Assembly: GCA_902495245.1 (NCBI GenBank)
Contig: CABUWI010000001.1
Coordinates: 380,029 to 444,028, forward strand
Source: an uncultured Porphyromonadaceae bacterium
GTDB lineage: Bacteria; Bacteroidota; Bacteroidia; Bacteroidales; Muribaculaceae
Length of the DNA: 64,000 nucleotides
Direction of reading: 5' to 3'
Shown here: positions 25,990-33,986 of the stretch, one piece after another
Position numbering within the stretch: the stretch's first letter is position 1
Layout: each line of letters starts with the position of its first letter
Translations under genes and position numbers: made by a program
Notes under the pieces: model-generated
What the model was told of the DNA's origin: nothing
Databases searched by the model: none
The model's input: only the letters and a program-made list of their open reading frames with translations

Positions 25990-26769
25990 ATGTTCAAAAT
26001 CGTTTCTAAAGAACAATTTTCGGCCAACGTGGTCAAGCTCGAAGTCGAGGCGCCCCGCATCGCCGCTTCGCGCCGCCCGGGCCATTTCGTCATTGTGATT
26101 GACAGCGCCGGCGGCGAACGCATTCCGCTGACCATCGCCGACGCCGACACCGCGCGCGGCACCATTACGCTCGTCGTGCAGGCCATTGGCGACTCGACGC
26201 GGCGCATCTGCGCCATGGAGCCCGGAATGGAGCTTCACGACGTCGTCGGCCCCCTGGGCCGCGCAACCAACATTCGGCAGGGCGGCACCGTGGTGTGCTG
26301 CGGCGGAGGTGTGGGCGTGGCGCCGCTGCTGCCCATAATCAAAGCCATGAAGCAGGCCGGCTGCAGGGTCATATCCGTGCTGGCGGCGCGCACCAAAGAG
26401 CTCATAATTCTTGAAGAGCAGGTGCGCGAACACTCTGACGAGGTCATCATCATGACCGACGACGGCTCTTATGGCCGTCAGGGACTGGTTACCGATGGCG
26501 TCGAGTCAGTAATCAACCGCGAAAAGGTCGACGAGGTCGTGGCCATCGGTCCGGCCGTCATGATGAAGTTCGTGGCGAAACTGACAAAGCAATACGGAGT
26601 GCCGACCGTGGCGTCGCTCAACACCATCATGGTTGACGGCACGGGCATGTGCGGCGCCTGCCGCGTAACCGTTGGCGGCAAGACGCGCTTTGTCTGCATC
26701 GACGGCCCTGAATTCGACGCCCACCAGGTGGATTTTGACGAAATGATAATGCGCCTTAAATCTTATTGA
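25990..26769 (+). CDS. NfnA-like FAD/NAD-binding ferredoxin reductase subunit
   Basis: A 259-residue flavoprotein of the sulfide/dihydroorotate-dehydrogenase-like electron-transfer family. It has an N-terminal FAD-binding barrel (RRPGHFVIVIDSAGGERIPLTIAD), a C-terminal NAD-binding region (GTVVCCGGGVGVAPLLPIIKAM) and a [2Fe-2S]-type cysteine cluster near the end (GTGMCGACRVTVGGKTRFVCIDGP). The next gene, one base downstream, encodes the GltA-like partner. The pair corresponds to NfnAB, which couples NADH, NADPH and ferredoxin by flavin-based bifurcation; that role is inferred from family and gene order. Confidence 0.92.
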   Translation: MFKIVSKEQFSANVVKLEVEAPRIAASRRPGHFVIVIDSAGGERIPLTIADADTARGTITLVVQAIGDSTRRICAMEPGMELHDVVGPLGRATNIRQGGTVVCCGGGVGVAPLLPIIKAMKQAGCRVISVLAARTKELIILEEQVREHSDEVIIMTDDGSYGRQGLVTDGVESVINREKVDEVVAIGPAVMMKFVAKLTKQYGVPTVASLNTIMVDGTGMCGACRVTVGGKTRFVCIDGPEFDAHQVDFDEMIMRLKSY

Positions 26770-26770
26770 A

Positions 26771-28243
26771 ATGACTCAGAACGAAACCATATCGCCGCGC
26801 ACGGCGCCCTGGCGCGAAGAACTGCGCAAAAGCCGCACGGCAAAAGAACGCACGGCGCTTGAACGTGTGAAAATGACCGAACTCGACCCCGACTGCAGGG
26901 TGAAGACACTGACCGAGGAGGTTAACTGCGGCCTGAGCCGCGAGCAGGCCGTGGCTGAGGCCGGCCGCTGCCTCGACTGCCCCGACCCGCAGTGTGTTAC
27001 AGGCTGCCCGGTCGGCATCAACATTCCCGGCTTCATCAAGAACATCGAACGCGGAAACATTGACGAGGCGCTGGCCGTTTTGCGCGAAACGTCGGCACTG
27101 CCGGCCGTGTGCGGCCGCGTGTGCCCCCAGGAAAAGCAGTGTGAAAGCAAGTGCATATACAACAAAATGAAAAAGCCGGCCGTGGCCATCGGCTATCTCG
27201 AGCGCTTTGCGGCCGACAACGGCAACGCTGCGGCCGACACCCGGCGCCCGACACCGAACGGCATCAAGGTGGCAGTGGTGGGCTCCGGACCCGCGGGGCT
27301 GTCATTCGCCGGCGACATGGTCAAACACGGCTATGAAGTTACCGTGTTCGAGGCTCTGCATGAAATAGGCGGCGTCTTGAAATACGGCATTCCCGAGTTC
27401 AGACTGCCCAATGCGGTCGTCGAGCGTGAAATCGAGAGTCTGCGCGAGCTTGGCGTCGATTTCCAGAAAAACACTATCATAGGCAAGACGCTGAGCTACG
27501 ACGACCTCCACGCCATGGGCTTCAAAGGCATTTTCGTGGCGTCCGGCGCCGGACTGCCGCGCTTCATGGGCATTCCGGGCGAGAATCTGATCAACGTGCT
27601 GTCGAGCAACGAATATCTGACGCGCGTCAACCTGATGCACGCAGGCACCGAAGGATATGCCACGCCCGTCTTCCGCGGCAAGAAGGTTGCCATTATCGGC
27701 GGCGGCAACACGGCCATGGACTCCTGTCGCACGGCGCGGCGCATGGGCGCCGAGCGGGCCATCGTGGTCTATCGGCGCAGCGAGGCCGAGATGCCCGCCC
27801 GCATCGAGGAGGTGAAACATGCCAAAGAAGAGGGAGTGGAATTCATGACGCTCCACAATCCCGTGGAATACCTTGGCGACGAGCGCGGCCGCGTGCGCGC
27901 AATGAAACTGCAGCGCATGGAACTGGGCGAGCCCGACGCTTCGGGACGCCGCTCGCCCGTGCCCGTCGAGGGTGCAATCGAGGAGATTGAGATCGACATG
28001 GTCATAGTGTCGGTCGGCGTGTCTCCCAACCCGCTGATTCCAAACTCTGTCAACGGGCTCGACGTTACGCCGCGCGGCACCATAGCCACCGACGCCGAGA
28101 CGCTGCGGTCATCGCTGGCCGACCTCTATGCCGGCGGCGACATCGTGCGCGGCGGCGCGACAGTGATTCTCGCCATGGGCGACGGCCGCAAGGCTGCCGC
28201 TGCCATGCACGAACAGCTAACAAACCCCACCCCGGCAGAATGA
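26771..28243 (+). CDS. NfnB/GltA-like NADPH-dependent glutamate synthase-type oxidoreductase
   Basis: A 490-residue enzyme of the glutamate synthase small-subunit family. N-terminal [4Fe-4S] cysteines appear in RCLDCPDPQCVTGCPVGINIP and AVCGRVCPQEKQCESKC. An FAD-binding Rossmann motif follows (KVAVVGSGPAGLSFAGDMVKHG), then an NADPH-binding one (KKVAIIGGGNTAMDS), and the terminal GGDIVRGGATVILAMGDGRKAA flavin signature. It is often annotated as glutamate synthase, but the adjacent NfnA-like gene points to the NfnAB transhydrogenase. The stop overlaps the epimerase gene by four bases. Confidence 0.93.
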   Translation: MTQNETISPRTAPWREELRKSRTAKERTALERVKMTELDPDCRVKTLTEEVNCGLSREQAVAEAGRCLDCPDPQCVTGCPVGINIPGFIKNIERGNIDEALAVLRETSALPAVCGRVCPQEKQCESKCIYNKMKKPAVAIGYLERFAADNGNAAADTRRPTPNGIKVAVVGSGPAGLSFAGDMVKHGYEVTVFEALHEIGGVLKYGIPEFRLPNAVVEREIESLRELGVDFQKNTIIGKTLSYDDLHAMGFKGIFVASGAGLPRFMGIPGENLINVLSSNEYLTRVNLMHAGTEGYATPVFRGKKVAIIGGGNTAMDSCRTARRMGAERAIVVYRRSEAEMPARIEEVKHAKEEGVEFMTLHNPVEYLGDERGRVRAMKLQRMELGEPDASGRRSPVPVEGAIEEIEIDMVIVSVGVSPNPLIPNSVNGLDVTPRGTIATDAETLRSSLADLYAGGDIVRGGATVILAMGDGRKAAAAMHEQLTNPTPAE

Positions 28244-29133
28244 AATATGAACTGACAAACGGAGCCATGAGTGCCTCCGTCTCCACGCTCGGCGCCGAGC
28301 TGGTGTCGCTCAAGCGCGACGGCAAAGAATACCTCTGGCAGGGCGACCCGGCCTATTGGCACGGACAGTCGCCGCTGCTCTTCCCCAACTGCGGCCGATT
28401 CTGGCAGAACCTCTACCGCCACGACGGCACCACCTACGAGCTTAAGGCCCACGGGTTTGCGCGCACAACGGAATTTACCGTCGTGGGTCGCTCAGAGTCT
28501 GAAATCACCCTCGGCATGCACTCGACCGAGGAGACGCTGCGGGTCTATCCGTTCGCATTCTTTCTGTTCGTGACCTATCGGCTCGGCACGTCATCGATTG
28601 AAGTCGAATGGTTCGTGCGCAACGAAGGCGACGAAGAGATGCACTTCCAGATCGGCGCCCACCCGGCGTTCTATCTGCCCGAATTCGACCCGGCAGACCA
28701 TGACGCCGTGCGCGGATACTTCTCTTTCAACACCGACGGCGAACAGCCGATTACATGGTTCGAACCCGTCGAGAAAGGCTGTGTCGACCCCGCGCAGCCG
28801 CGCACGCTCCGGCTCGACGGCGAAGGCATGCTGCCGATTACGGCCAAGACCTTCGACTGCGACACCTACGTGATTGAATCGGCTCACATCAGCTCATGCA
28901 CGCTCCATGACGCCGCTCGGCGCCCCATGCTCACCGTCGGCTTCCACATGCCCGTGCTCGCCCTATGGGCCCCCACCGCCCAGCACCCCGACTGCCCCTT
29001 CGTGGCCATCGAGCCATGGACAGGCAGCTGCGACACAACGGGTTACGACGGTGAGCTGGCCAATCGTCGCCACATTCAGCACCTCGCCCCCGCCGCCCAC
29101 TTCCGCACCGCCTACACCATCACCCTCCACTGA
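28240..29133 (+). CDS. Aldose 1-epimerase family protein
   Basis: A 297-residue LacX/GalM-like mutarotase. The beta-sandwich signature segments are present: ELVSLKRDGKEYLWQGDPAYWHGQSPLLFPNCGRF at the N-terminus, LKAHGFARTTEF with the conserved His, and MHFQIGAHPAFYLP with the second His. It interconverts sugar anomers in the cytoplasm. It overlaps the Nfn-like gene by four bases, an unusual pairing that may only reflect transcript sharing. The TAACTTTG box at 29161 starts the next transcription unit. Confidence 0.92.
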   Translation: MKYELTNGAMSASVSTLGAELVSLKRDGKEYLWQGDPAYWHGQSPLLFPNCGRFWQNLYRHDGTTYELKAHGFARTTEFTVVGRSESEITLGMHSTEETLRVYPFAFFLFVTYRLGTSSIEVEWFVRNEGDEEMHFQIGAHPAFYLPEFDPADHDAVRGYFSFNTDGEQPITWFEPVEKGCVDPAQPRTLRLDGEGMLPITAKTFDCDTYVIESAHISSCTLHDAARRPMLTVGFHMPVLALWAPTAQHPDCPFVAIEPWTGSCDTTGYDGELANRRHIQHLAPAAHFRTAYTITLH

Positions 29134-29160
29134 GGATTTGTGAGGTTCGATTCTTTTTTG

Positions 29161-29168
29161 TAACTTTG
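29161..29168 (+). promoter_or_regulatory. -7 promoter element of the exopolysaccharide locus regulator
   Basis: TAACTTTG sits 153 bp before the ATG at 29322, giving a long leader. The leader holds an 18-codon mini-ORF (ATG at about 29178) and a small hairpin GACGG-n12-CCGTC. No inverted repeats suggesting an invertible promoter were seen around it. Confidence 0.6.
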
Positions 29169-29321
29169 TTGACGGAAATGCACGCACCCGTCGTATCCGT
29201 CCTTCGCCCAACAGGCTATGCCTCATCGGGTTAACACATATTCTTCACTATTGCAGCTCCCGCTCGCCGGCGGGGGGAAACGAAGAATTGCCTCGACTTG
29301 ACAAGGTTCGATTTTTCAGAC

Positions 29322-30173
29322 ATGCTCGACTACTTTGACAGCGAAATCGCCACGATGAACCCTCGGTCGGCCGCCTCGCCGCGCAAATGCGTGCAGCGCC
29401 TGCGGCAATATGCCGCCCGTCGGCCCCTCCGGTTCGCCGACGTTACGCCCGAGTTTGTCGAGGGGTTCAGGCAATGGCTCAGCGACGACGGCCTCAAACC
29501 AACCGTAATCGCCGACTACTCCCAACGCTTCAGAGCCCTCTATCGTCGGGCAGTTCGCTGCGGCCTCGCCCCGAAAACCGACGCCTTTGCCGCCGTTGAA
29601 AAACAAGCCCCGCGGGCCGTCGCTCTGCCCCCCGTAGCCGCCGCCCCCGCCGAAGACCGGGTGCGCTGGTACGCGCTGCGGCTGATGCCCGGCGCCGACA
29701 TGACCCGCCCGGAATTCTGCGGCCTGGAAATCTACAATCCCTCAGTCGAAATTGCGCGCCGCGTCGGCCAACGCATGGCCCTCAAAGCGCGCGCCGCAAT
29801 CAGGGGTGTCGTCTTTCTGAGGGCACGCACATCGGAAACAAAAACGCTCACCCATCGGCTCAGAAGCGTGGCGCGCTTCTACACCGTCGACTCCGCCCCC
29901 GCCATCATTCCCGACGCAGAAATGTACTGCTTCCGCCGCACCATCGGCCTGCTCGGCGACTCGATGGAATTCCTCCCCCTCGACCGCGCCGCATGGCGCG
30001 CCGGACGCCGCGTGCGCATCACCGGCGGCGCTTTCTGTGGCTACGAAGGCTTGCTCGTCGACGTCGTCGGCCCAGACGGCCGCCTGCTCCGCGACATCAC
30101 CGTCAGCCTCATCTCCACCTTCGGCTTCACCGTCCGCGCCACCATTCCCGACATCTACATCACCCCCCTCTAA
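29322..30173 (+). CDS. Phage-integrase SAM-like domain fused to a NusG/UpxY-type antiterminator
   Basis: A 283-residue two-part protein. Residues 1-85 resemble the core-binding (SAM-like) domain of tyrosine recombinases (LDYFDSEIATMNPRSAASPRKCVQRLRQY, FVEGFRQWLSDDGLKPTVIADYSQRFRALYRRAV), but no catalytic recombinase domain follows. After a Pro/Ala linker, residues about 115-220 match a NusG N-terminal domain (RVRWYALRLMPGADMTRPEF). A KOW motif lies near residue 240 (RVRITGGAFCGYEGLLVDV). UpxY-type NusG paralogs head capsule operons in Bacteroides and antiterminate them; position and fold suggest the same here. An in-frame TTG at 29298 could extend it by eight residues. Confidence 0.82.
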   Translation: MLDYFDSEIATMNPRSAASPRKCVQRLRQYAARRPLRFADVTPEFVEGFRQWLSDDGLKPTVIADYSQRFRALYRRAVRCGLAPKTDAFAAVEKQAPRAVALPPVAAAPAEDRVRWYALRLMPGADMTRPEFCGLEIYNPSVEIARRVGQRMALKARAAIRGVVFLRARTSETKTLTHRLRSVARFYTVDSAPAIIPDAEMYCFRRTIGLLGDSMEFLPLDRAAWRAGRRVRITGGAFCGYEGLLVDVVGPDGRLLRDITVSLISTFGFTVRATIPDIYITPL

Positions 30174-30255
30174 CCACCCAGCACACCGCCGCCTCACCCC
30201 CACTGCGACCGCCCCACCCGACGGTCCCCTGCCCCACACCCCGAAAAGTGCCAAC
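30174..30255 (+). promoter_or_regulatory. C-rich, G-poor leader, candidate Rho-utilisation region
   Basis: The 60 bases 30181-30240 contain 37 C and only 10 G, with long pyrimidine-rich runs. Such unstructured C-over-G RNA is what Rho loads on. It lies between the NusG-paralog gene and the first biosynthetic gene, where a locus-specific antiterminator would need to act. No intrinsic terminator hairpin is seen. Confidence 0.45.
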
Positions 30256-31281
30256 ATGAAAGAACAAATCACATCAATCACTCGCGGACCACGCCAAAGC
30301 AACTTCGAACTCCTCCGCATCATCGCCATGTTCATGGTCCTCACTGTCCACGCCGACTATCAAGTTTTCGGACAACCGACTGCAGAAATGGTTCGGACAA
30401 GATTTATTGATGCCCTGACCATAAATTTTTTCGAGTCGGCAGCAATTATCGGCGTCAATATTTTTGTGTTGATTTCCGGTTGGTTCGGCATCAGAAGCTC
30501 GCTGCGCGGTTTCTTGAATTTCATTTTTCAAGTTTTATTCTTTAACTTTTTGTGGGTTGGCTATTTTCTTATCAGCGGAGAATTATCTTTTTCGCCTAAA
30601 TTGATTACTGACGCATTATTGATAACAGCCAACAATTGGTTTGTTACCTGCTATGCCGTACTCTACATCTTCTCTCCAATTCTAAATTATTATTTAGATA
30701 ATGCTCCAAAACGCCAACAAGCATTATTACTATTGGCCTTCTTTGCCGCTCAAACAGTCTGGGGCATCGCATCAAGAAACGAAGCTTTCAATCTCGGCTA
30801 CTCGACAACCTCATTTTTCGGACTATATCTTCTATCAGGGCACATAAGACGCTATACATCAGAGACTTGCAACAAGACCGGAGAAATAATCGCCTATCTG
30901 TCAATAACTTTACTCATTACTGGCATGTTACTTGTCATTGAGTATTTTGGCTACACTTTCGGAGCAGCCTTGCTAAACTATAGCAATCCGCTATGCATTA
31001 TATCATCTGTTACATTATTGCTTGCTTTCAGCAAGATGAATTTAGGTCATAACAGAATTATAAATTACATCGCGTCCTCTGCTTTTGCTGTTTATCTCTT
31101 TCATTGTACACCGGCGCTGTTTAAGCAACATCCTTATAAACTTATGATTGAACAAATGAATGACCTCGGCGGCGTATGGGCAATCGGACTATCACTAATT
31201 GTAGTTTTTGCCCTCGCCGTGATCATTGACCAACCACGAAAGTGGCTTTGGCGATATATTTCATCTCACATCCGGCCCTAA
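30256..31281 (+). CDS. Acyltransferase family 3 membrane protein
   Basis: A 341-residue integral membrane O-acyltransferase (OafA/WecH-like). It opens with the family signature RQSNFELLRIIAMFMVLTVHADY, whose His in the first helix is the catalytic candidate. About ten hydrophobic helices follow. It probably O-acetylates the repeat unit of the exopolysaccharide at the inner membrane. The start at 30256 was chosen because the long upstream extension in this frame is antisense-like, Pro/Ser-rich noise inside the preceding gene. The first 100 bp are GC-rich like the regulator; from about 30370 the gene becomes AT-rich. Confidence 0.88.
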   Translation: MKEQITSITRGPRQSNFELLRIIAMFMVLTVHADYQVFGQPTAEMVRTRFIDALTINFFESAAIIGVNIFVLISGWFGIRSSLRGFLNFIFQVLFFNFLWVGYFLISGELSFSPKLITDALLITANNWFVTCYAVLYIFSPILNYYLDNAPKRQQALLLLAFFAAQTVWGIASRNEAFNLGYSTTSFFGLYLLSGHIRRYTSETCNKTGEIIAYLSITLLITGMLLVIEYFGYTFGAALLNYSNPLCIISSVTLLLAFSKMNLGHNRIINYIASSAFAVYLFHCTPALFKQHPYKLMIEQMNDLGGVWAIGLSLIVVFALAVIIDQPRKWLWRYISSHIRP

Positions 31282-31285
31282 CCCC

Positions 31286-32815
31286 ATGGAGGTTAATCAA
31301 TTAAAAGCAGGTGCTGTCCTAAATTACGTCAACATCGCTTTGAATGCGATGTTGGGGTTGCTGTACACGCCCTATATGCTCGGCATGCTCGGCAAGAACG
31401 AGTATGGCCTGTATTCATTGGTGGCCTCCGTTATCAGTTATCTTACTCTATTCGATTTCGGGTTCGGCTCGGCTGTAGTGAGATATACGGCGAAGTTCAG
31501 GGCAGAGAGAAAAGAGAAAGAACAGTGGGAGATGTTCGGCATGTTCTTCGTGGTCTACCTCGTTTTGGGGGCGTTGGCTTTCGGAGCGGGCCTGGCGTTA
31601 TACTTCAACGTTGATGCCATGTTTGACCAGACAATGACGCAGGCGGAGTTGAATCAGGCGAGCATAATGATGTTGCTGCTGGTTGTCAACATTGCTGTAA
31701 CGTTTCCGCTGAGCATGTTCAGTTCCATAATCACCGCCTATGAGGATTTCGTGTTCCAGAAAGTGCTGACAATGGCGCGCCTCTTGCTGTCAACGGCGGT
31801 AATCGTGCTTGTGCTCTTCTTAGGCTATAAGGCTGTGGCTATGGTGGTGGTGCAGACCGCGTTTAATATCGCATATCTGCTGATTAACTTTTTCTATGCA
31901 CGCTATAAAATTCGGATAAAGGTTTGGTTCTCGAACTTCAACTGGAGCTTGATAAAAGAAATCAGCATTTATTCGTTCTGGCAGTTCCTGAATGGCATCA
32001 TGGACAAGATTTATTGGAGCACGGGACAGTTTGTGCTCGGTTCTTTGGTAGGGACGGCCGCCGTGGCTGTATTCTCGGTGGCCATCACGTTGGAGAGCAT
32101 GTATATGTCGTTTTCAACTGCGATTGCAAATCTTTTGTTACCAAGAATAACAGCAATGGTGGCGCGAAATTCCTCAGACAAGGAAATAAGCGATGTTTTC
32201 GTGCGCACGGGGCGGCTACAATGTATCGTAATGGCGTTGATTCTGAGCGGATTCATCGTTTTCGGCCAGGCGTTTATCGACCTTTGGGCCGGCCCGGGAT
32301 ATGCACAGTCATACATAATCTCGTTGATTTTCTTTGTGGCGTTATTTATTCCTCTGATTCAGAACACCGGCATCACGATTTTGCAGGCGCGCAATCAGAT
32401 GAAATTCCGCTGTCTGCTTTACGTGGTCATAGCTTTTGCGAGTCTCGCAGGGCAGATTCTGTTAGCTCGGACATTCGGAGGTATCGGTGTGGCAGCCGCC
32501 ATAGGCGGAGGATTGCTGTTAGGACAGGGGGTGGTCATCAATATTTACTATGCCATCAGACAGCGGTTGGAAATTATGCGGTTCTGGTGCGAAATCGGCA
32601 AGATGGTTATGTTACCAACCATATTGACAGTAATGTTTGCATGTATCTCCCGTCATGTTGATTTGCAGTCATGGGGTCAATTGGGTATCGCCATTCTTGT
32701 TTTTCTCGTTGTTTATGCTCCTGCGTTCTGGTTTCTCAGCATGAACAGCTATGAACGACAGCTGATAGGAGAACCGATAAGACGGACATGCTCGAAAATA
32801 TTTAGCCACGCGTAA
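31286..32815 (+). CDS. Oligosaccharide flippase (Wzx-like)
   Basis: A 509-residue polytopic protein of the MOP/Wzx superfamily with about 12-14 predicted helices. The N-terminus GAVLNYVNIALNAMLGLLYTPYMLGMLGKNEYGLYSL is typical of polysaccharide transporters, and the segment KISIYSFWQF-like KEISIYSFWQFLNGIMDKIYW marks the middle repeat. It should translocate undecaprenyl-linked repeat units to the periplasm for the EpsG-like polymerase at 37868. The ATG at 31286 lies four bases after the acyltransferase stop. Confidence 0.92.
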   Translation: MEVNQLKAGAVLNYVNIALNAMLGLLYTPYMLGMLGKNEYGLYSLVASVISYLTLFDFGFGSAVVRYTAKFRAERKEKEQWEMFGMFFVVYLVLGALAFGAGLALYFNVDAMFDQTMTQAELNQASIMMLLLVVNIAVTFPLSMFSSIITAYEDFVFQKVLTMARLLLSTAVIVLVLFLGYKAVAMVVVQTAFNIAYLLINFFYARYKIRIKVWFSNFNWSLIKEISIYSFWQFLNGIMDKIYWSTGQFVLGSLVGTAAVAVFSVAITLESMYMSFSTAIANLLLPRITAMVARNSSDKEISDVFVRTGRLQCIVMALILSGFIVFGQAFIDLWAGPGYAQSYIISLIFFVALFIPLIQNTGITILQARNQMKFRCLLYVVIAFASLAGQILLARTFGGIGVAAAIGGGLLLGQGVVINIYYAIRQRLEIMRFWCEIGKMVMLPTILTVMFACISRHVDLQSWGQLGIAILVFLVVYAPAFWFLSMNSYERQLIGEPIRRTCSKIFSHA

Positions 32816-32841
32816 ATCCACGACACAATAGAAAAAGTTTT

Positions 32842-33984
32842 ATGAAGATAGGGATTTTATCCTTTTGGGACACAGACCATAATTACGGGCAGATTCTGCA
32901 ATGTTATGCTCTTCAGCAGTTTCTTAAGAATCTGGGGCACGAGGTGTTCCACATTCGGCACACGGCGTCAGGGTCGGTTCCGCTAACCAAACGTATTGTC
33001 GCTTTGTCTCGAATAATTTTCAGAGGTAATTTACCCGATTATCTCCGACTGCTCAAAGAGATAAGGCGGAATCCCGACGACGTAGAGCTTTGGCAGAGAC
33101 TAAAGTCCGCTCAGAATGAGGAAAATGCCCAGCACCCGCGCGGATTTGAGAAGTTCAAGGCCCGATATATCAAGTATTCAGACAGAGAGTATAACCAAAC
33201 CGAAATATTCAGTGATTCCCCGCAAGTGGATTGTCTCATTGCTGGCAGCGACCAGGTTTGGGGTGGCCCTGACAAAATATTCATGATGGACTTCGGGGCG
33301 CGGAACGTCAAGCGTATCAGTTACGCTGCATCAATGGGCGGAGCGAAACTGGAGAATAAATATCTGCGGTCGGAATTCAAGAGACTGCTAAAAAAAATAG
33401 ACTATGTAACACTCCGAGAACAGGACGGTGTGGATTTATGTCGTGCCCTGGGACGTCCTGACGCGGAGCTTGCGCCGGACCCTGTTATGTTGCTTGACGG
33501 AGAGCATTACAGAAGTATCGCCGTTAAACCAACGGAGACCGGCGAATACGTGATGATTTATATGCTCGGCAATCCGTCTGCGATTAAGATTGACGAAGTT
33601 GTCGGCTGGTGTGAGGCAAACGGACTGAGATATAAATATGTGGCAGCACAGGGTCAGATTGATGACTACTCGAAGGAATATCCAAACATTGACGAGTGGC
33701 TGGGTCTGATTGACGGCGCAAAGTATGTCATTACCAATTCTTTTCACGGAATGGTTACGTCGATTGTTCTCAACAAGCAGTTCTTAGTGATTCCGACGGC
33801 AGGGAGCGTAGCACGCATGAACAGCCGACTGACGTCGACTCTCAATCCGCTGCAACTTGAGGGACGGATTTTAGGCAAAGGCCTTGATGAGGTTATGACG
33901 CCGATTGATTACGAGCGTGTCAACAAGCTGCTTGCTACGAAACGACAGGAAATTAAAGAAAAATTCACCAAATGGCTGAAATAG
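32842..33984 (+). CDS. Polysaccharide pyruvyl transferase family protein
   Basis: A 380-residue CsaB/WcaK-type transferase. The N-terminus KIGILSFWDTDHNYGQILQCYALQQFLKNLGHEV, the central CLIAGSDQVWGG and the C-terminal YVITNSFHGMVTSIVLNKQFLVIP are diagnostic. It adds a ketal-linked pyruvate to a sugar of the repeat unit, giving negative charge. The following FrhB-like gene starts immediately after; the two families are frequent neighbours in exopolysaccharide loci. Composition is AT-richer than the flanking core genome. Confidence 0.92.
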   Translation: MKIGILSFWDTDHNYGQILQCYALQQFLKNLGHEVFHIRHTASGSVPLTKRIVALSRIIFRGNLPDYLRLLKEIRRNPDDVELWQRLKSAQNEENAQHPRGFEKFKARYIKYSDREYNQTEIFSDSPQVDCLIAGSDQVWGGPDKIFMMDFGARNVKRISYAASMGGAKLENKYLRSEFKRLLKKIDYVTLREQDGVDLCRALGRPDAELAPDPVMLLDGEHYRSIAVKPTETGEYVMIYMLGNPSAIKIDEVVGWCEANGLRYKYVAAQGQIDDYSKEYPNIDEWLGLIDGAKYVITNSFHGMVTSIVLNKQFLVIPTAGSVARMNSRLTSTLNPLQLEGRILGKGLDEVMTPIDYERVNKLLATKRQEIKEKFTKWLK

Positions 33985-33986
33985 TG

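Noticed and set aside
29134..29321. Invertible promoter upstream of the exopolysaccharide locus
   Set aside because: No pair of inverted repeats around the -7 box at 29161 was visible, and no invertase gene is adjacent.
29322..30173. Active phage integrase
   Set aside because: Only the SAM-like N-terminal domain is present. The catalytic Arg-His-Arg-Tyr domain is replaced by NGN and KOW.
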